A stretch of DNA of 64,000 bases from Flavobacterium pisciphilum (GCF_020905345.1 NZ_JAJJMO010000001.1:186001-250000), one strand, 5' to 3'; counted from the first letter of the stretch, positions 9,697-19,043 are shown. Numbers and translations are program-made. The notes: generated by a model from the sequence alone, not told the origin.

Positions 9697-10617
9697 TTAC
9701 TGTATCTTATAAACTCCCGATTCTAATTTGTAATTAGCATTAATGATATTGCACACTAAGCCAATCACTTGATCTGCAGGAAGTTCTTTGAAGTAGCCAC
9801 TTATTTTTAGATTATTTAGATTCTTATTTTCAATAGCTATTGCGACATTATAATTGCGATTAATTGTTGCAATAACCTCAGGTAAAGGGGTGTCGTCAAA
9901 AACAATTATATTTTTTCGCCATAAGGAAATGGAATTCACCGGAATATCTGTGAATGCTTGCAGACTGCTATTTTTTGATTTAAAAATTACTTTTTGACCA
10001 GGTGTTACATAAACATTCTCATCTGTTACAGTCGATTTAACATTTACTTTTCCAGTTAAAACAGCTACTTCTTGTGTGGTTTGTCCCGGATAAGCTTGTA
10101 CATTAAAACTGGTACCAAATACTTTTGTATCCATTTTATCGGTATGAATTATAAAAGGATGTTTTTTGTCTTTGGCAACATCAAAAAAAGCTTCACCAGT
10201 TAAGTAAACTTCACGTGTGTTTCCTTTAAATTTAACAGGGTATTTTAAAAGACTTCCTGCGTTAAGCCATATTTGGGTTCCATCACTCAACGTTATCTTA
10301 GTATGTTCTCCTAGTTTTGTAGCATATTGCTTGGTTGCAACTGCTGTTGATGACAGATAAAAAAAACAGGATATTCCAACTAAAAGTAAAAGTGATGCTG
10401 CTATGGACCAATTTCTATTATTTAGGAAAACAACATTATTTGTTTTCTTAATTGCTTTGATTTCTTTTTTTAATTTTGAAATGTCAGTTGTGATAATCAC
10501 TTCATTGTCGAATATTTCATTCGGGTGATTATACCAGTTATCCCACATTTCTTGTCCTTTTAGTGAAGGCTTACCTTCTAAAAAAAGTTTTATATCTTGA
10601 TCCAAATTTTCAGGCAT
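9697..10617 (-). CDS. FecR family anti-sigma factor
   Basis: This 306-residue inner-membrane protein has a cytoplasmic N-terminal segment (about 1-80) that would bind the sigma factor. One transmembrane helix follows (about 84-107, SIAASLLLLVGISCFFYL). The periplasmic FecR domain contains LSDGTQIWLNAGS, GEAFFDV and FGTSFNV. The C-terminus (about 235-306) is the DUF4974-type STN-interacting domain. It lies between the ECF sigma gene (113 bases upstream) and the SusC transducer, the standard order for cell-surface signalling in Bacteroidota. It should relay ligand occupancy of SusC to the sigma factor. Confidence 0.94.
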   Translation of the reverse strand: MPENLDQDIKLFLEGKPSLKGQEMWDNWYNHPNEIFDNEVIITTDISKLKKEIKAIKKTNNVVFLNNRNWSIAASLLLLVGISCFFYLSSTAVATKQYATKLGEHTKITLSDGTQIWLNAGSLLKYPVKFKGNTREVYLTGEAFFDVAKDKKHPFIIHTDKMDTKVFGTSFNVQAYPGQTTQEVAVLTGKVNVKSTVTDENVYVTPGQKVIFKSKNSSLQAFTDIPVNSISLWRKNIIVFDDTPLPEVIATINRNYNVAIAIENKNLNNLKISGYFKELPADQVIGLVCNIINANYKLESGVYKIQ

Positions 10618-10730
10618 TATAATTTTTTATAGCTTTAATAATATGTCTTAGGAATTTCAATTTCGGTTAGGTCTCTAAGGTTACCCTTGTGTTAAGAAAC
10701 AAATAGGCTCCTCAATATTCGAAATTGTAA

Positions 10731-11288
10731 TTAGTTAAACTCTCCTAGATAGGTTCGCATAAACTTTAGCGCATAAGCGATATGATACTTTACCGTTTCG
10801 TGAGATACGTTAAGTTCTTCAGCTATCTCTTTGTTGGAATATTGTTTAATACGGCTTAAGATGAAAACCTCTTTGGCTTTCTTGGGGAGTAATGAAGTTG
10901 CTTTATCTACGGCTTCTTGAAGTTCATCATGAAAAATAGCATCTTCGGTTGCGTTATTGCTACTGCAATCGGTAGTATTTCGATCCAAAACTTCCTTTAT
11001 ATATTGATCAGTAATGGTGTTTGATTTGATATAATCTAATGTTACGTAACGTACTGAGGTATATATGTACGACGAAAATTTCTTTTGAATTACCAAAGTT
11101 TTGCGACGCTCCCATATAGAGGTGAATACTTCCTGAACAATTTCTTCAGAGATAGGGATTGATTTCATTCTTATATATACAAACCGCACAAGCAAATCTC
11201 GATATCGAAAATATAATTCATCAAATGTTCTGTCCTTCCCTTGTTTTAATAGCTCTACAAGTTCTTCATCGGTATACTTTTTATACAT
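10731..11288 (-). CDS. ECF-type RNA polymerase sigma-70 factor
   Basis: The 185-residue product has region 2 (about residues 18-75, with FDELYFRYRDLLVRFVY and EEIVQEVFTSIWERR). It also has region 4 (about 128-180, with LPKKAKEVFILSRIKQYS and NKEIAEELNVSHETVKYHI helix-turn-helix). There is no region 1.1 or 3, as expected for ECF sigma factors. It is first in the sigma-FecR-SusC-SusD gene string and presumably directs transcription of that string when FecR releases it. It belongs to the Bacteroidetes family-1 type sigma factors by general appearance. Confidence 0.94.
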   Translation of the reverse strand: MYKKYTDEELVELLKQGKDRTFDELYFRYRDLLVRFVYIRMKSIPISEEIVQEVFTSIWERRKTLVIQKKFSSYIYTSVRYVTLDYIKSNTITDQYIKEVLDRNTTDCSSNNATEDAIFHDELQEAVDKATSLLPKKAKEVFILSRIKQYSNKEIAEELNVSHETVKYHIAYALKFMRTYLGEFN

Positions 11289-11693
11289 AACACATCGCTT
11301 TTGTATTGACTATCAAATAAATTATGTTTGCTAGAACTGGTATTTTGAATGTTTTTTTGCGATTTATTCCTAACTTAAAAAATGACATATATACAACTAT
11401 TGGTTTCTTATAATATGTCTTCAAAATTAGAACTGAGGGTAGGTTTGAAAGGTTACGTTTACATTAACAAACCGATCCAATAATAAAACATACTATTAAC
11501 ATTTGGTATCGGATGTTATCTATAAAATAATTGTAGTATTAGAAAATGATAAGGAAGATTGAATAAAATTTATTTAGCAAAGTTTCTAAATCAATTGTAG
11601 AAATACTCGTGGATATTTCTTGTGTGCAAGAAAGACAACATTGAATTAAGGGCTCGTTTGAAAAGAGCAAAGCTGAATGAATGAGATGGGTGC
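11289..11693. other. Intergenic region upstream of ECF sigma gene
   Basis: About 400 bases without a credible open reading frame on either strand. It should hold the promoter of the ECF sigma gene, but I could not identify a clear TAnnTTTG element. Nothing else is recognisable apart from the terminator at its distal end. Confidence 0.5.
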
Positions 11694-11733
11694 AAAAAAA
11701 ATACACCTAACATAATTTTCATATGTCAGGTGC
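11694..11733 (-). terminator. Rho-independent terminator after DUF4249 gene
   Basis: Arms CACCTAACAT and ATGTCAGGTG (one mismatch) enclose a nine-base loop and are followed on the minus strand by TATTTTTTTT. It lies about 33 bases after the stop of the DUF4249 lipoprotein gene and closes the second signalling operon. Confidence 0.85.
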
Positions 11734-11765
11734 ATTTACACAAATCAATTCTAAGTACTAAATTT

Positions 11766-12605
11766 TTATTTCATTGTATATGAAGCAGTAACTGTTTCGC
11801 AAAGTCTAAAATATCCAAAAGCAAAATCATTAGAGTCATTTGCATTTATAATATTGCCTCTAATGTTTGCCGGTGTTGTAGCAAAAGGATTCCAGTTTGA
11901 TGCCTCTATAATTAAAGCCATATAGTTAGAAAAGTTTTCAGAAATACCACGGTGTATAATCCCAATGGTCTTTCCAGGCTTCAATTTCTCATCCGAAAAT
12001 CTTTCACTCATTTCATTTCCATTAGAAAAATCATCATTTGACATTGCATAAGACGGTAATACAAGGAAATCAGTTTTAAAATTTGTCAAATAAAAATTGG
12101 CTTGATCAACTGGATCATCATAAAAGAATGCCAATTCAAGCAAATCTGGGCCAGTTAAATTTGGAACATACCTTTGCTCAATTCGGTTAATCGTTGTTAC
12201 CGAAGTTAATTTTTCAACTGCTATGAAATTTTTACCTTCAGCCTGAACATGTAGTGTATATTCCATATTAAGAACGGGAACAAAATCTGCACATACATAC
12301 GAACCTGGTGCCGATTCGGTAAACACAAAAGTATCACCATTACTATTTACGATTCTTACCTGTGCCCCAGAAACTTTTGGTGTAGAGGTATTATAATAAG
12401 GAGCCATTTTGCTAATCTTTATAATTTGCTCTTTTCCGTCGGTTCCTTTATTCCAAAGAATTTCAGCATCAATAACTATTTTAGCTTCACCAGTTTCTAA
12501 GTCAAGAGAAACAACTTCTTCACATGAAGATAACAGTAAAACAAAAAGAAGACTAAATAACACTAGTACTTTATTTTTAAAATTATTTTTTATCAACTTT
12601 TTCAT
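11766..12605 (-). CDS. DUF4249 family lipoprotein
   Basis: This 279-residue lipoprotein has lipobox LLSSC near residue 28, then EEVVSLDLETGEAKIVIDAEI, the start of the DUF4249 fold. Members are almost always encoded directly after a TonB-dependent receptor with a carboxypeptidase-like N-terminus, as here (4 bases after the receptor stop). It is probably an outer-membrane accessory lipoprotein for that receptor, analogous in position to SusD but unrelated in sequence. The ligand is unknown. Confidence 0.88.
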   Translation of the reverse strand: MKKLIKNNFKNKVLVLFSLLFVLLLSSCEEVVSLDLETGEAKIVIDAEILWNKGTDGKEQIIKISKMAPYYNTSTPKVSGAQVRIVNSNGDTFVFTESAPGSYVCADFVPVLNMEYTLHVQAEGKNFIAVEKLTSVTTINRIEQRYVPNLTGPDLLELAFFYDDPVDQANFYLTNFKTDFLVLPSYAMSNDDFSNGNEMSERFSDEKLKPGKTIGIIHRGISENFSNYMALIIEASNWNPFATTPANIRGNIINANDSNDFAFGYFRLCETVTASYTMK

Positions 12606-12609
12606 ACTA

Positions 12610-15225
12610 TTAAAATTTAAAATTATAAGAGATTCCAGGTACTAATCCGTAAATCGATAGTTTTTTGGTCTCATTTATACCTGTTTTGTCATTTGTTGAA
12701 AATGTCATTGAGGCTGCGTTTTTTCTGTCGTAAATATTATAGATACTAAATACCCAATAGCTTTGCCATCCCTTCTTCTTATCTGGTTTTGGTGTATAGG
12801 TCGCAGCCAAATCTAAGTGATGGTAAGTGGGAAGTCTATTTTCATTTCTCTGCATAAAATTTGGCACATTAATTCCACCAAATTCATAATACCCATTTGC
12901 ATAGGTTACGGGTTGACCTGATTGTAATGAAAAATTAGCATTAAAAGACCATTTACGATTAAGCTCATAACTAGCAACTACACTTAAATTATGTAATTTG
13001 TCATACGATGACAAGTACCATTTACCATTGGCAATTCCTGGTTCTTCTGGCGTTCTTCCAGGTGTTTTTTGCTCTGCTTTCGATAATGTATAAGAAACCC
13101 ATCCAGTGAATCTGCCTTTATTTTTTCTAAATAATAATTCCATTCCATACGCTCTAGCGTCGCTGTTAAGAATTACTCTCTCAATAAGGTTGTTGGCTAC
13201 TATGTTTGCTCCATCAATATAATCAATACGATTTTGGATCTTTTTATAGAATAATTCTCCTTCAAAAGAATAATCACGATCCTTAAAATTTGTAAAATAT
13301 CCTACCGCATATTGATCTACTAATTGTGGCTTTGCATAAGGTCCGCTAGGTGTCCAGATATTCATTGGTAGCGGAAATCTTGAATTAGATAGCATATGAA
13401 TGTATTGTGACATTCTGTTATAACTTGCTTTTACAGAATTATTATCATTAAAAGCGTATGACAATGCAGCACGTGGTTCGAAATTATTAAAATTACTTAT
13501 AGTCTCACCGCTTTTATATGAGATCATACCCGTTGGGGTCGCTCTTTGATAAATATTGTATACTGGATTATATACTACTGGTTTTCCATCTTCATAAGTA
13601 TATACGTTCTCTTTACCCATGCGGTAAAATGAACTATAACGAAGTCCGTAGCGAAGATTTAATTTCTCAGTAATCTGATGCTCGAAATCAATATAGGCTG
13701 CAGATTCAAAAGCATATTTTTTATCAAATTGCTGATAATTATATTCTGAGTCAGAACTTGTGGGGCGTATTGTTCCTGGATTAAAATTATAATACATTCC
13801 CTCAATTCCGTAGTTTAGCTTAAATTTTTGGGTTATCGATTGATTCCAATTGTACTTTAACCCATATGTTTTAACTGTATTTTCCCAATCAAACCTATCG
13901 GTTTTTAAACCAAGGTTAAATTTATATTCACTGTAAAAAGTAGATAAATTTGTATTTAAATTATCTGAGAATCTATGCTTCCAGTTTAAAACCCCCATAG
14001 TATTTCCAAAAGAAGTGGTCAAATCCTTATTGAAACTAAAAACATCACTTCCTAAATATCCAGAAAAACTAAGTGTATTATTGGCATTAAATCGATAATT
14101 AAGTTTGGCATTGACATCATAAAACTTAATCACATTGGTGTTTCCATCTTCCAATTTAAAAAATAAATGGGCATAAGAGGTACGTCCAGAAATTATAAAA
14201 GATCCTTTGTTTTTCTTTATCGGCCCTTGTACCAGAAGCCGACTTGAGATAAGTCCGATTCCTCCATTTACCTTAAATTTTTCAAAATCGCCTACTTGTT
14301 GGGTTACATCAAGAACTGATGAAACCCTTCCTCCAAATTTAGACGGAATACCTCCTTTGTATAAATCCAATCCACTGACTATATCTGCATTAAAAATAGA
14401 GAAAAAGCCAAGCATATGTGAGTCACCAAATACGGGAGCTCCGTCTAAAAGAATCAAATTCTGATCGGTTGCTCCTCCTCGTACATTAAATCCTGACGAA
14501 GCTTCTCCGGCATTTGTAACTCCTGGTAATGTTAATATCGATTTTAAAGGATCTGGCTCACCCATTGCAGATGGAATTCTCTTTATTTCCTCCATAGTAA
14601 GTCTATTAACACTCATTTGAGTATTCTTAACATCAACTGCTTTAGAGGTTGTTACAATGACCTGATCTAATTGATTGCTATCAGATTCCATTGAGAAATT
14701 AATTACAACATCATCTTCAACGGTAATTTGTTTTTCTTGATTTCGGTAGCCTACATAACTTGATAAAATAGTATAATCCCCTTGTGACAATTCTATCGAA
14801 AATTTCCCATTATTATCAGTTATAATACCTGTTTTTAATTCTTTAATATAAACATTAGCACCTATAACAGATTGTTTTTTTTCATCTAAAACCTGTCCTG
14901 TTAACTTTATTTTTTTTTTAGTTCCCTTGGACGTTTTGTGTTTCACAAAAATGTTATTCCCTACAATTGAAAATTGAATTGATGAAGTCTTGTTCAATTC
15001 AGCGATAAGTTTCTCTATTTCGAGTTTCTTATACGTGTGCTTTTTTGCAAAATATTTTTGACTGGTGTCTATTTGATCTGTAAAAGCAAATTTAAAATCG
15101 GACTGACCTTCTATCTGCTTAAACAATTCTTTTAGTGTTGTTGTTTGATCAACTGTTACATTAATTTTTTGGGAGAACATACTCAAACTGAGTAAAAAAA
15201 AGCATGCTGAAATTATATGCTTCAT
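12610..15225 (-). CDS. TonB-dependent receptor with STN-like and carboxypeptidase-regulatory-like domains
   Basis: This 871-residue receptor has a signal peptide (1-18), an STN/secretin-like domain (about 20-100) and a carboxypeptidase-regulatory-like domain (about 108-180, with GANVYIKELKTGIITDNNGKFS). The plug includes LPGVTNAGEASSGFNVRGG and LILLDGAPVF near residue 260, and the barrel ends in SYNFKF. It is shorter than SusC and paired with DUF4249 rather than SusD, so it belongs to the non-Sus class. FecR and an ECF sigma factor upstream indicate that it is an autoregulated transducer. Substrate cannot be deduced; no enzyme gene lies in this operon. Confidence 0.93.
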   Translation of the reverse strand: MKHIISACFFLLSLSMFSQKINVTVDQTTTLKELFKQIEGQSDFKFAFTDQIDTSQKYFAKKHTYKKLEIEKLIAELNKTSSIQFSIVGNNIFVKHKTSKGTKKKIKLTGQVLDEKKQSVIGANVYIKELKTGIITDNNGKFSIELSQGDYTILSSYVGYRNQEKQITVEDDVVINFSMESDSNQLDQVIVTTSKAVDVKNTQMSVNRLTMEEIKRIPSAMGEPDPLKSILTLPGVTNAGEASSGFNVRGGATDQNLILLDGAPVFGDSHMLGFFSIFNADIVSGLDLYKGGIPSKFGGRVSSVLDVTQQVGDFEKFKVNGGIGLISSRLLVQGPIKKNKGSFIISGRTSYAHLFFKLEDGNTNVIKFYDVNAKLNYRFNANNTLSFSGYLGSDVFSFNKDLTTSFGNTMGVLNWKHRFSDNLNTNLSTFYSEYKFNLGLKTDRFDWENTVKTYGLKYNWNQSITQKFKLNYGIEGMYYNFNPGTIRPTSSDSEYNYQQFDKKYAFESAAYIDFEHQITEKLNLRYGLRYSSFYRMGKENVYTYEDGKPVVYNPVYNIYQRATPTGMISYKSGETISNFNNFEPRAALSYAFNDNNSVKASYNRMSQYIHMLSNSRFPLPMNIWTPSGPYAKPQLVDQYAVGYFTNFKDRDYSFEGELFYKKIQNRIDYIDGANIVANNLIERVILNSDARAYGMELLFRKNKGRFTGWVSYTLSKAEQKTPGRTPEEPGIANGKWYLSSYDKLHNLSVVASYELNRKWSFNANFSLQSGQPVTYANGYYEFGGINVPNFMQRNENRLPTYHHLDLAATYTPKPDKKKGWQSYWVFSIYNIYDRKNAASMTFSTNDKTGINETKKLSIYGLVPGISYNFKF

Positions 15226-15324
15226 AAAATTTTGTATTTTTGAAAATTATTAAATGGGAGAGTTTTTTACTATCCTGACTAAGGGAGGATGTTTAGTTTC
15301 GCGGCTAGTGCATCCTTTTCTTTT

Positions 15325-16164
15325 CTATTGAAAAGTAACTTGCTTTAATTCTTCATTGGTTTCGAAGTTTAGGTTATACATTTCTGACATTAATTGGACA
15401 ATCGTTTTTAAATCTTCTTTTTTGTTTATTCGTAATGTTATTTTCTTGTTACTATATTCAGTAGGAAGAATCATTTTATAACCGTAATTACTCTTAACAT
15501 AGGCTATAACGTCACTAATATTTTGATTATCAAAATCTACAAATCGGTTAAAATCTGCCACTAAGACTGTATTATTGTTATACGTGAATTTTTCACCTGG
15601 TTTCAGTATCCATTTTCCGTCCTGTCCATTTACATTCATCTGGACACTACCTTCATAAAGCTCTACAACTACTTCTTTTTTATCATTTCCTTTTACAACG
15701 AAAGAGGTTCCTAAAACCGTTGTTGTTGTTTCATTACAGAACACTTGAAAAGGATGTTCTTTGTCTTTTTTTACTTTAAAGTATGCCTCACCTTCTACTC
15801 CAATCTTTCTATTACTAGCAAAATTATTAGCATATTCAATTTTAGAATAAGCTGCTAATTCTACCTTTGAACTATCTGGTAAGAATACCGTTTTTACTTG
15901 AGAAGTTGTATTTTCAATGCTAGTTCCAGCAAATGAAATATTAGTTTGTTGTGATTCTTTGGTTAAATAAATGCCAGTTCCAATAATCAAAAAAATTACT
16001 GCCGCCGCCGCCGCATAGTTACGCCACTTAAAAGTTCGTTTCTTTGAAGGGAAAGCTTTAGAATGGAATTCTTCCCATGAAGCTTCTTTTACACTATTGG
16101 AATGTTTTATAGGAGTTTCATCCCATATTTTTTTTAATTCTTCATCTAGTTTTTTCTCATCCAT
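15325..16164 (-). CDS. FecR family anti-sigma factor (second module)
   Basis: This 279-residue protein has a cytoplasmic N-terminal part (to about 45, with KIWDETP and SWEEFHSKAF) and one membrane helix with an alanine run (about 48-66, YAAAAAVIFLIIGTGIYL). The FecR domain contains LPDSSKVELAAYSKIEY, GEAYFKV and LGTSFVV, and the DUF4974-like C-terminus is about 200-279. It starts 12 bases after a small ORF and precedes the TonB receptor gene by 99 bases. It should regulate the sigma factor encoded at 16434-16955 and sense the STN domain of that receptor. Confidence 0.93.
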   Translation of the reverse strand: MDEKKLDEELKKIWDETPIKHSNSVKEASWEEFHSKAFPSKKRTFKWRNYAAAAAVIFLIIGTGIYLTKESQQTNISFAGTSIENTTSQVKTVFLPDSSKVELAAYSKIEYANNFASNRKIGVEGEAYFKVKKDKEHPFQVFCNETTTTVLGTSFVVKGNDKKEVVVELYEGSVQMNVNGQDGKWILKPGEKFTYNNNTVLVADFNRFVDFDNQNISDVIAYVKSNYGYKMILPTEYSNKKITLRINKKEDLKTIVQLMSEMYNLNFETNEELKQVTFQ

Positions 16165-16176
16165 GTCTTTGGGGTG

Positions 16177-16386
16177 TTAAAGTTTTTGGCAATAAAATCC
16201 GTTCTTATTAAAAACACGATAAACCATTTCTTTAATATCTCTGTTGGTTTCAATTCTTAGAATATGATCACAATCTTCAATATCAAAATTCATGATACAA
16301 TCGGAAATAACGAATTGTAGAAGCGCAACGATATATCTCGCTTCTTTCTTTGTTTTAACATCAGTTTTATAAACCTCTATATCCAT
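16177..16386 (-). CDS. Small conserved-looking protein between ECF sigma and FecR genes
   Basis: The 69-residue product has no signal peptide or membrane segment. Its pattern (MDIEVYKTDVKTKKEA, then helix RYIVALLQFVI, then a strand pair FDIEDCDHILRIE) suggests a small beta-alpha-beta ferredoxin-like fold similar in outline to heavy-metal-associated domains, but without a CxxC motif. It fits within the operon: 47 bases after the sigma stop and 12 bases before the FecR start. Role unknown; it might modulate the sigma/anti-sigma pair or simply be carried with it. The tight spacing makes it credible as a real gene. Confidence 0.7.
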   Translation of the reverse strand: MDIEVYKTDVKTKKEARYIVALLQFVISDCIMNFDIEDCDHILRIETNRDIKEMVYRVFNKNGFYCQKL

Positions 16387-16433
16387 TTTAATGGTCTCGT
16401 TTTTATATATAACAAACGAGAATAGAAAAGTTC

Positions 16434-16955
16434 CTAATGCTCTTCGATTTTTTTTCGAATAAATTTACTGGCAAGATAAATATGATTGGCAATGGTCTTC
16501 TCAGAAAGATCTGTCATCGCCGCAATCTCCTTATAACTAAGGTTTTCCAGTTTGTGTAAAGTAAATATTTTTTGTTGCTGCTCCGGAAGCTGATTTATGT
16601 AATTATATAATAATTCTTTTCTTTCTTCAAAATTTCCTGTATCGGGATCTTCATCTGCGATTTCAGATTTAGAAGGATCGAGATGAATTATTTTATTTTC
16701 TCTATTTATATGATTAATGATGATGTTCTTGCAGATTGTAAACAATTGTTTGTCAAACAGAATATCTTCATGAAGTAATTCTCTTTTATCATATAATCTT
16801 AAAAAACTTTCTTGGACAAAGTCTTCTGGAGTAAGAACTTTAAAGTCAAATCTTTTGGCAATACTTATAAGTCTATCATAATAATTTAAATAAACCTCTT
16901 TGAAGGCTGCTTCATTACCTTTTTTTAAACTCAATATAAACTTCCTATTGTCCAT
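16434..16955 (-). CDS. ECF-type RNA polymerase sigma-70 factor (second module)
   Basis: The 173-residue product has region 2 (about 15-75, FKEVYLNYYDRLISIAKRF and DFVQESFLRLYDKR). Region 4 (about 120-170) contains LPEQQQKIFTLHKLENLS and YKEIAAMTDLSEKTIANHI. It heads the operon sigma, small ORF, FecR, TonB receptor, DUF4249 lipoprotein. It differs substantially from the sigma factor at 10731-11288, so the two adjacent signalling systems are not recent duplicates. Confidence 0.94.
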   Translation of the reverse strand: MDNRKFILSLKKGNEAAFKEVYLNYYDRLISIAKRFDFKVLTPEDFVQESFLRLYDKRELLHEDILFDKQLFTICKNIIINHINRENKIIHLDPSKSEIADEDPDTGNFEERKELLYNYINQLPEQQQKIFTLHKLENLSYKEIAAMTDLSEKTIANHIYLASKFIRKKIEEH

Positions 16956-17171
16956 AACTTAAATATGATAACTAATCTTAACTATAACAGCTCTAATTAT
17001 CTTTTGATTCAAAATTCAAAAAAGTAATAAGCTACAAAGAACAGTAATTTAATTATATATATTATGTAGGGTATAAGAAAATTTTTAACAATTGTACGTA
17101 TGGTACTTCTCTAGTGCCAGATTTATTTTTTTATATCTGATTCAATGCTTTTTGCATTTGGCATATAATTC

Positions 17172-17202
17172 AAAAAGCCACTTCGTATTGAAGTGGCTTT
17201 TA
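17172..17202. terminator. Bidirectional terminator after amino-acid permease
   Basis: Perfect arms AAAAGCCACTTC and GAAGTGGCTTTT with a five-base loop. It lies 23 bases past the permease stop on the minus strand, with A/T tracts on both sides. A closely similar stem recurs at 19232-19267. Confidence 0.9.
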
Positions 17203-17224
17203 AGATAGATGTAGTGAAAACTAC

Positions 17225-18649
17225 TTATTTTTTTGTTTTAAAAACTTTATAACATATAAAAAGAATCCCCAACCAAATAGGAATTAATTCTACGGATAAC
17301 TTCATATTAGTAATCCACATGATTGATAAAATACCTAATAGGAATATAAAACAAATATAATTGCTTATTGGATAAAACAGCGAAGGAAACTTAGTCTTTG
17401 CATTTTCCTTGTCTTTCGCATCTCTAAATTTTAAATGCGTATAAGAAATCATAACCCAGTTAATAATTAAAGAAGATACTACCAAAGACATCAAAATACT
17501 AAAAGCCTCTTCTGGAATTACCTTATTTATTAAAATACAAATAGCTGCAAAGCATGAAGAAATTAAAATTGCATTAATTGGTACTGATTGTTTATTTAAC
17601 TTCATTAAAAACTTAGGAGCATTACCTTGATCTGCTAAACCATATAACATACGTGAATTGCTGTATACACTACTGTTATATACTGATAAAGCTGCAGTTA
17701 ATACGATTACATTAAGCACATTAGCAATAAGGCGGGTAAAGAATATTTTTTGACCAAACAACTCGAATTCCATTCCGTTTAAATTTTGGAAAACCATTAC
17801 AAATGGACTACTATCTGTAGTGATTTGCTGCCAAGGTGACAAAGCAAACAGAATAACCAAAGCACCAACATAAAATATAAGAATTCTATAGATAACCTGA
17901 TTTGTAGCTTTCGGAATATTTTTTTCTGGATTTTCTGCTTCAGCAGCCGTAATTCCGATTAGTTCTAAACCACCAAAGGAGAACATAATTAGAGCCATTG
18001 CCGATAATAAACCTTGAAAACTACCAGTAGTAGTTTTTTCAAAGAGTCCTTTTGGAAAGAAACCACCATCGTTATATAAATTATGAATTGTAGCTTGCTC
18101 CCCTCCTGTTCCACTGATTAGCAAGTACGTACCAAAGAGTATCATTGCAATAATGGCAACAACTTTTATGATTGAAAACCAGAATTCAGTTTCTCCATAA
18201 ACTTTTACAGAAGCAAAATTCAAAGCATTAATAACCAAAAAGAAAAATAAACTGGATGCCCACAGCGGAATTTCAGGCCACCAAAACTGCACATAAACAC
18301 CAATGGCTGTAAGTTCAGCCATACTAACTAAAATATACAAAATCCAATAATTCCAACCTGATGCAAAACCCGCAAAAGAACCACAATATTTATAGGCAAA
18401 ATGACTAAAACTTCCTGATACAGGTTCTTCAACAACCATTTCACCAAGTTGCCTCATAATAAAAAAGGCGATAATTCCAGCAACAGCATAACCTAAAATA
18501 ACTGATGGACCGGCTAATACAGCTGCTGGACCAATACCTAGGAAAAGACCTGTTCCAATTGAGCCACCTAAGGCTATTAATTGAATGTGGCGGTTGCTCA
18601 GCCCACGTTTAAGCTGATTTTCTTCTACGTCTTCATGGTTTTTTTTCAC
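17225..18649 (-). CDS. Amino acid permease (APC superfamily, AAT family)
   Basis: This 474-residue protein has about 12 predicted membrane helices. The N-terminal signature RGLSNRHIQLIALGGSIGTG followed by LFLGIGPAAVLAGP is typical of the bacterial amino acid transporter family (AnsP, CycA, ProY, GabP relatives). So are GELVV-like EMVVEEPVSGSFSHFAYKY and the internal FGGLELIGITAAEAENPEKN. It should be a proton-coupled amino-acid importer of the inner membrane; the substrate cannot be assigned. It is monocistronic, with its own terminator, and unrelated in function to its neighbours. Confidence 0.93.
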   Translation of the reverse strand: MKKNHEDVEENQLKRGLSNRHIQLIALGGSIGTGLFLGIGPAAVLAGPSVILGYAVAGIIAFFIMRQLGEMVVEEPVSGSFSHFAYKYCGSFAGFASGWNYWILYILVSMAELTAIGVYVQFWWPEIPLWASSLFFFLVINALNFASVKVYGETEFWFSIIKVVAIIAMILFGTYLLISGTGGEQATIHNLYNDGGFFPKGLFEKTTTGSFQGLLSAMALIMFSFGGLELIGITAAEAENPEKNIPKATNQVIYRILIFYVGALVILFALSPWQQITTDSSPFVMVFQNLNGMEFELFGQKIFFTRLIANVLNVIVLTAALSVYNSSVYSNSRMLYGLADQGNAPKFLMKLNKQSVPINAILISSCFAAICILINKVIPEEAFSILMSLVVSSLIINWVMISYTHLKFRDAKDKENAKTKFPSLFYPISNYICFIFLLGILSIMWITNMKLSVELIPIWLGILFICYKVFKTKK

Positions 18650-18787
18650 AAATTAGATTTTTTAAATGAGTTAAATGTAATTTTAAATGTATAAACGACG
18701 AAGATAAGTTAAAAAAGGAATCACACAAAACATGCACAAGCGTAATTTTATATAAATTTTTAACTGCATATATGATGATATTAAAAC

Positions 18788-18820
18788 AAAAAGGATAAGC
18801 AGTTATACTTATCCTTTTTT
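18788..18820. terminator. Bidirectional terminator
   Basis: Arms AAAAGGATAAG and CTTATCCTTTT with an eight-base loop and T/A tracts on both sides. It lies in the gap between the permease start (18649) and the Rhs-tip array and probably stops minus-strand transcripts leaving the array. Confidence 0.8.
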
Positions 18821-18853
18821 CTAATTGTCAATACCATTTGTAACAAGCTGTGT

Positions 18854-18869
18854 GAAGTCTCCTGACTTC
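18854..18869. repeat. REP-like hairpin, copy 1
   Basis: Six-base arms GAAGTC and GACTTC with a four-base loop, followed by GTACCCAACCC. It is a divergent member of the hairpin family spread over 18.8-25.5 kb. Confidence 0.5.
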
Positions 18870-19029
18870 GTACCCAACCCTATTTGCTACTATAATTTAA
18901 AAACTATCACTCTGCGGCACCTTATTTTTACATCACAAATAAAACTACGAATTTTTCGCATTATACACTTTTTAACAGCCCGTTAAATTATAATTTTGGT
19001 TGTAGTAGCAGTCAATTGAAACGGGTACA

Positions 19030-19043
19030 AAGTCGGGCGACTT
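19030..19043. repeat. REP-like hairpin, copy 2
   Basis: Arms AAGTCG and CGACTT with a two-base loop, followed by CGCACAGCAGAGG, which resembles the CGCCAGCAGGGG tail of other copies. Confidence 0.55.

Noticed and set aside
15240..15320. Possible terminator with AGGATG/CATCCT arms between FecR and TonB receptor genes
   Set aside because: The loop is long and the T tract is only on the plus strand, while the genes run on the minus strand.
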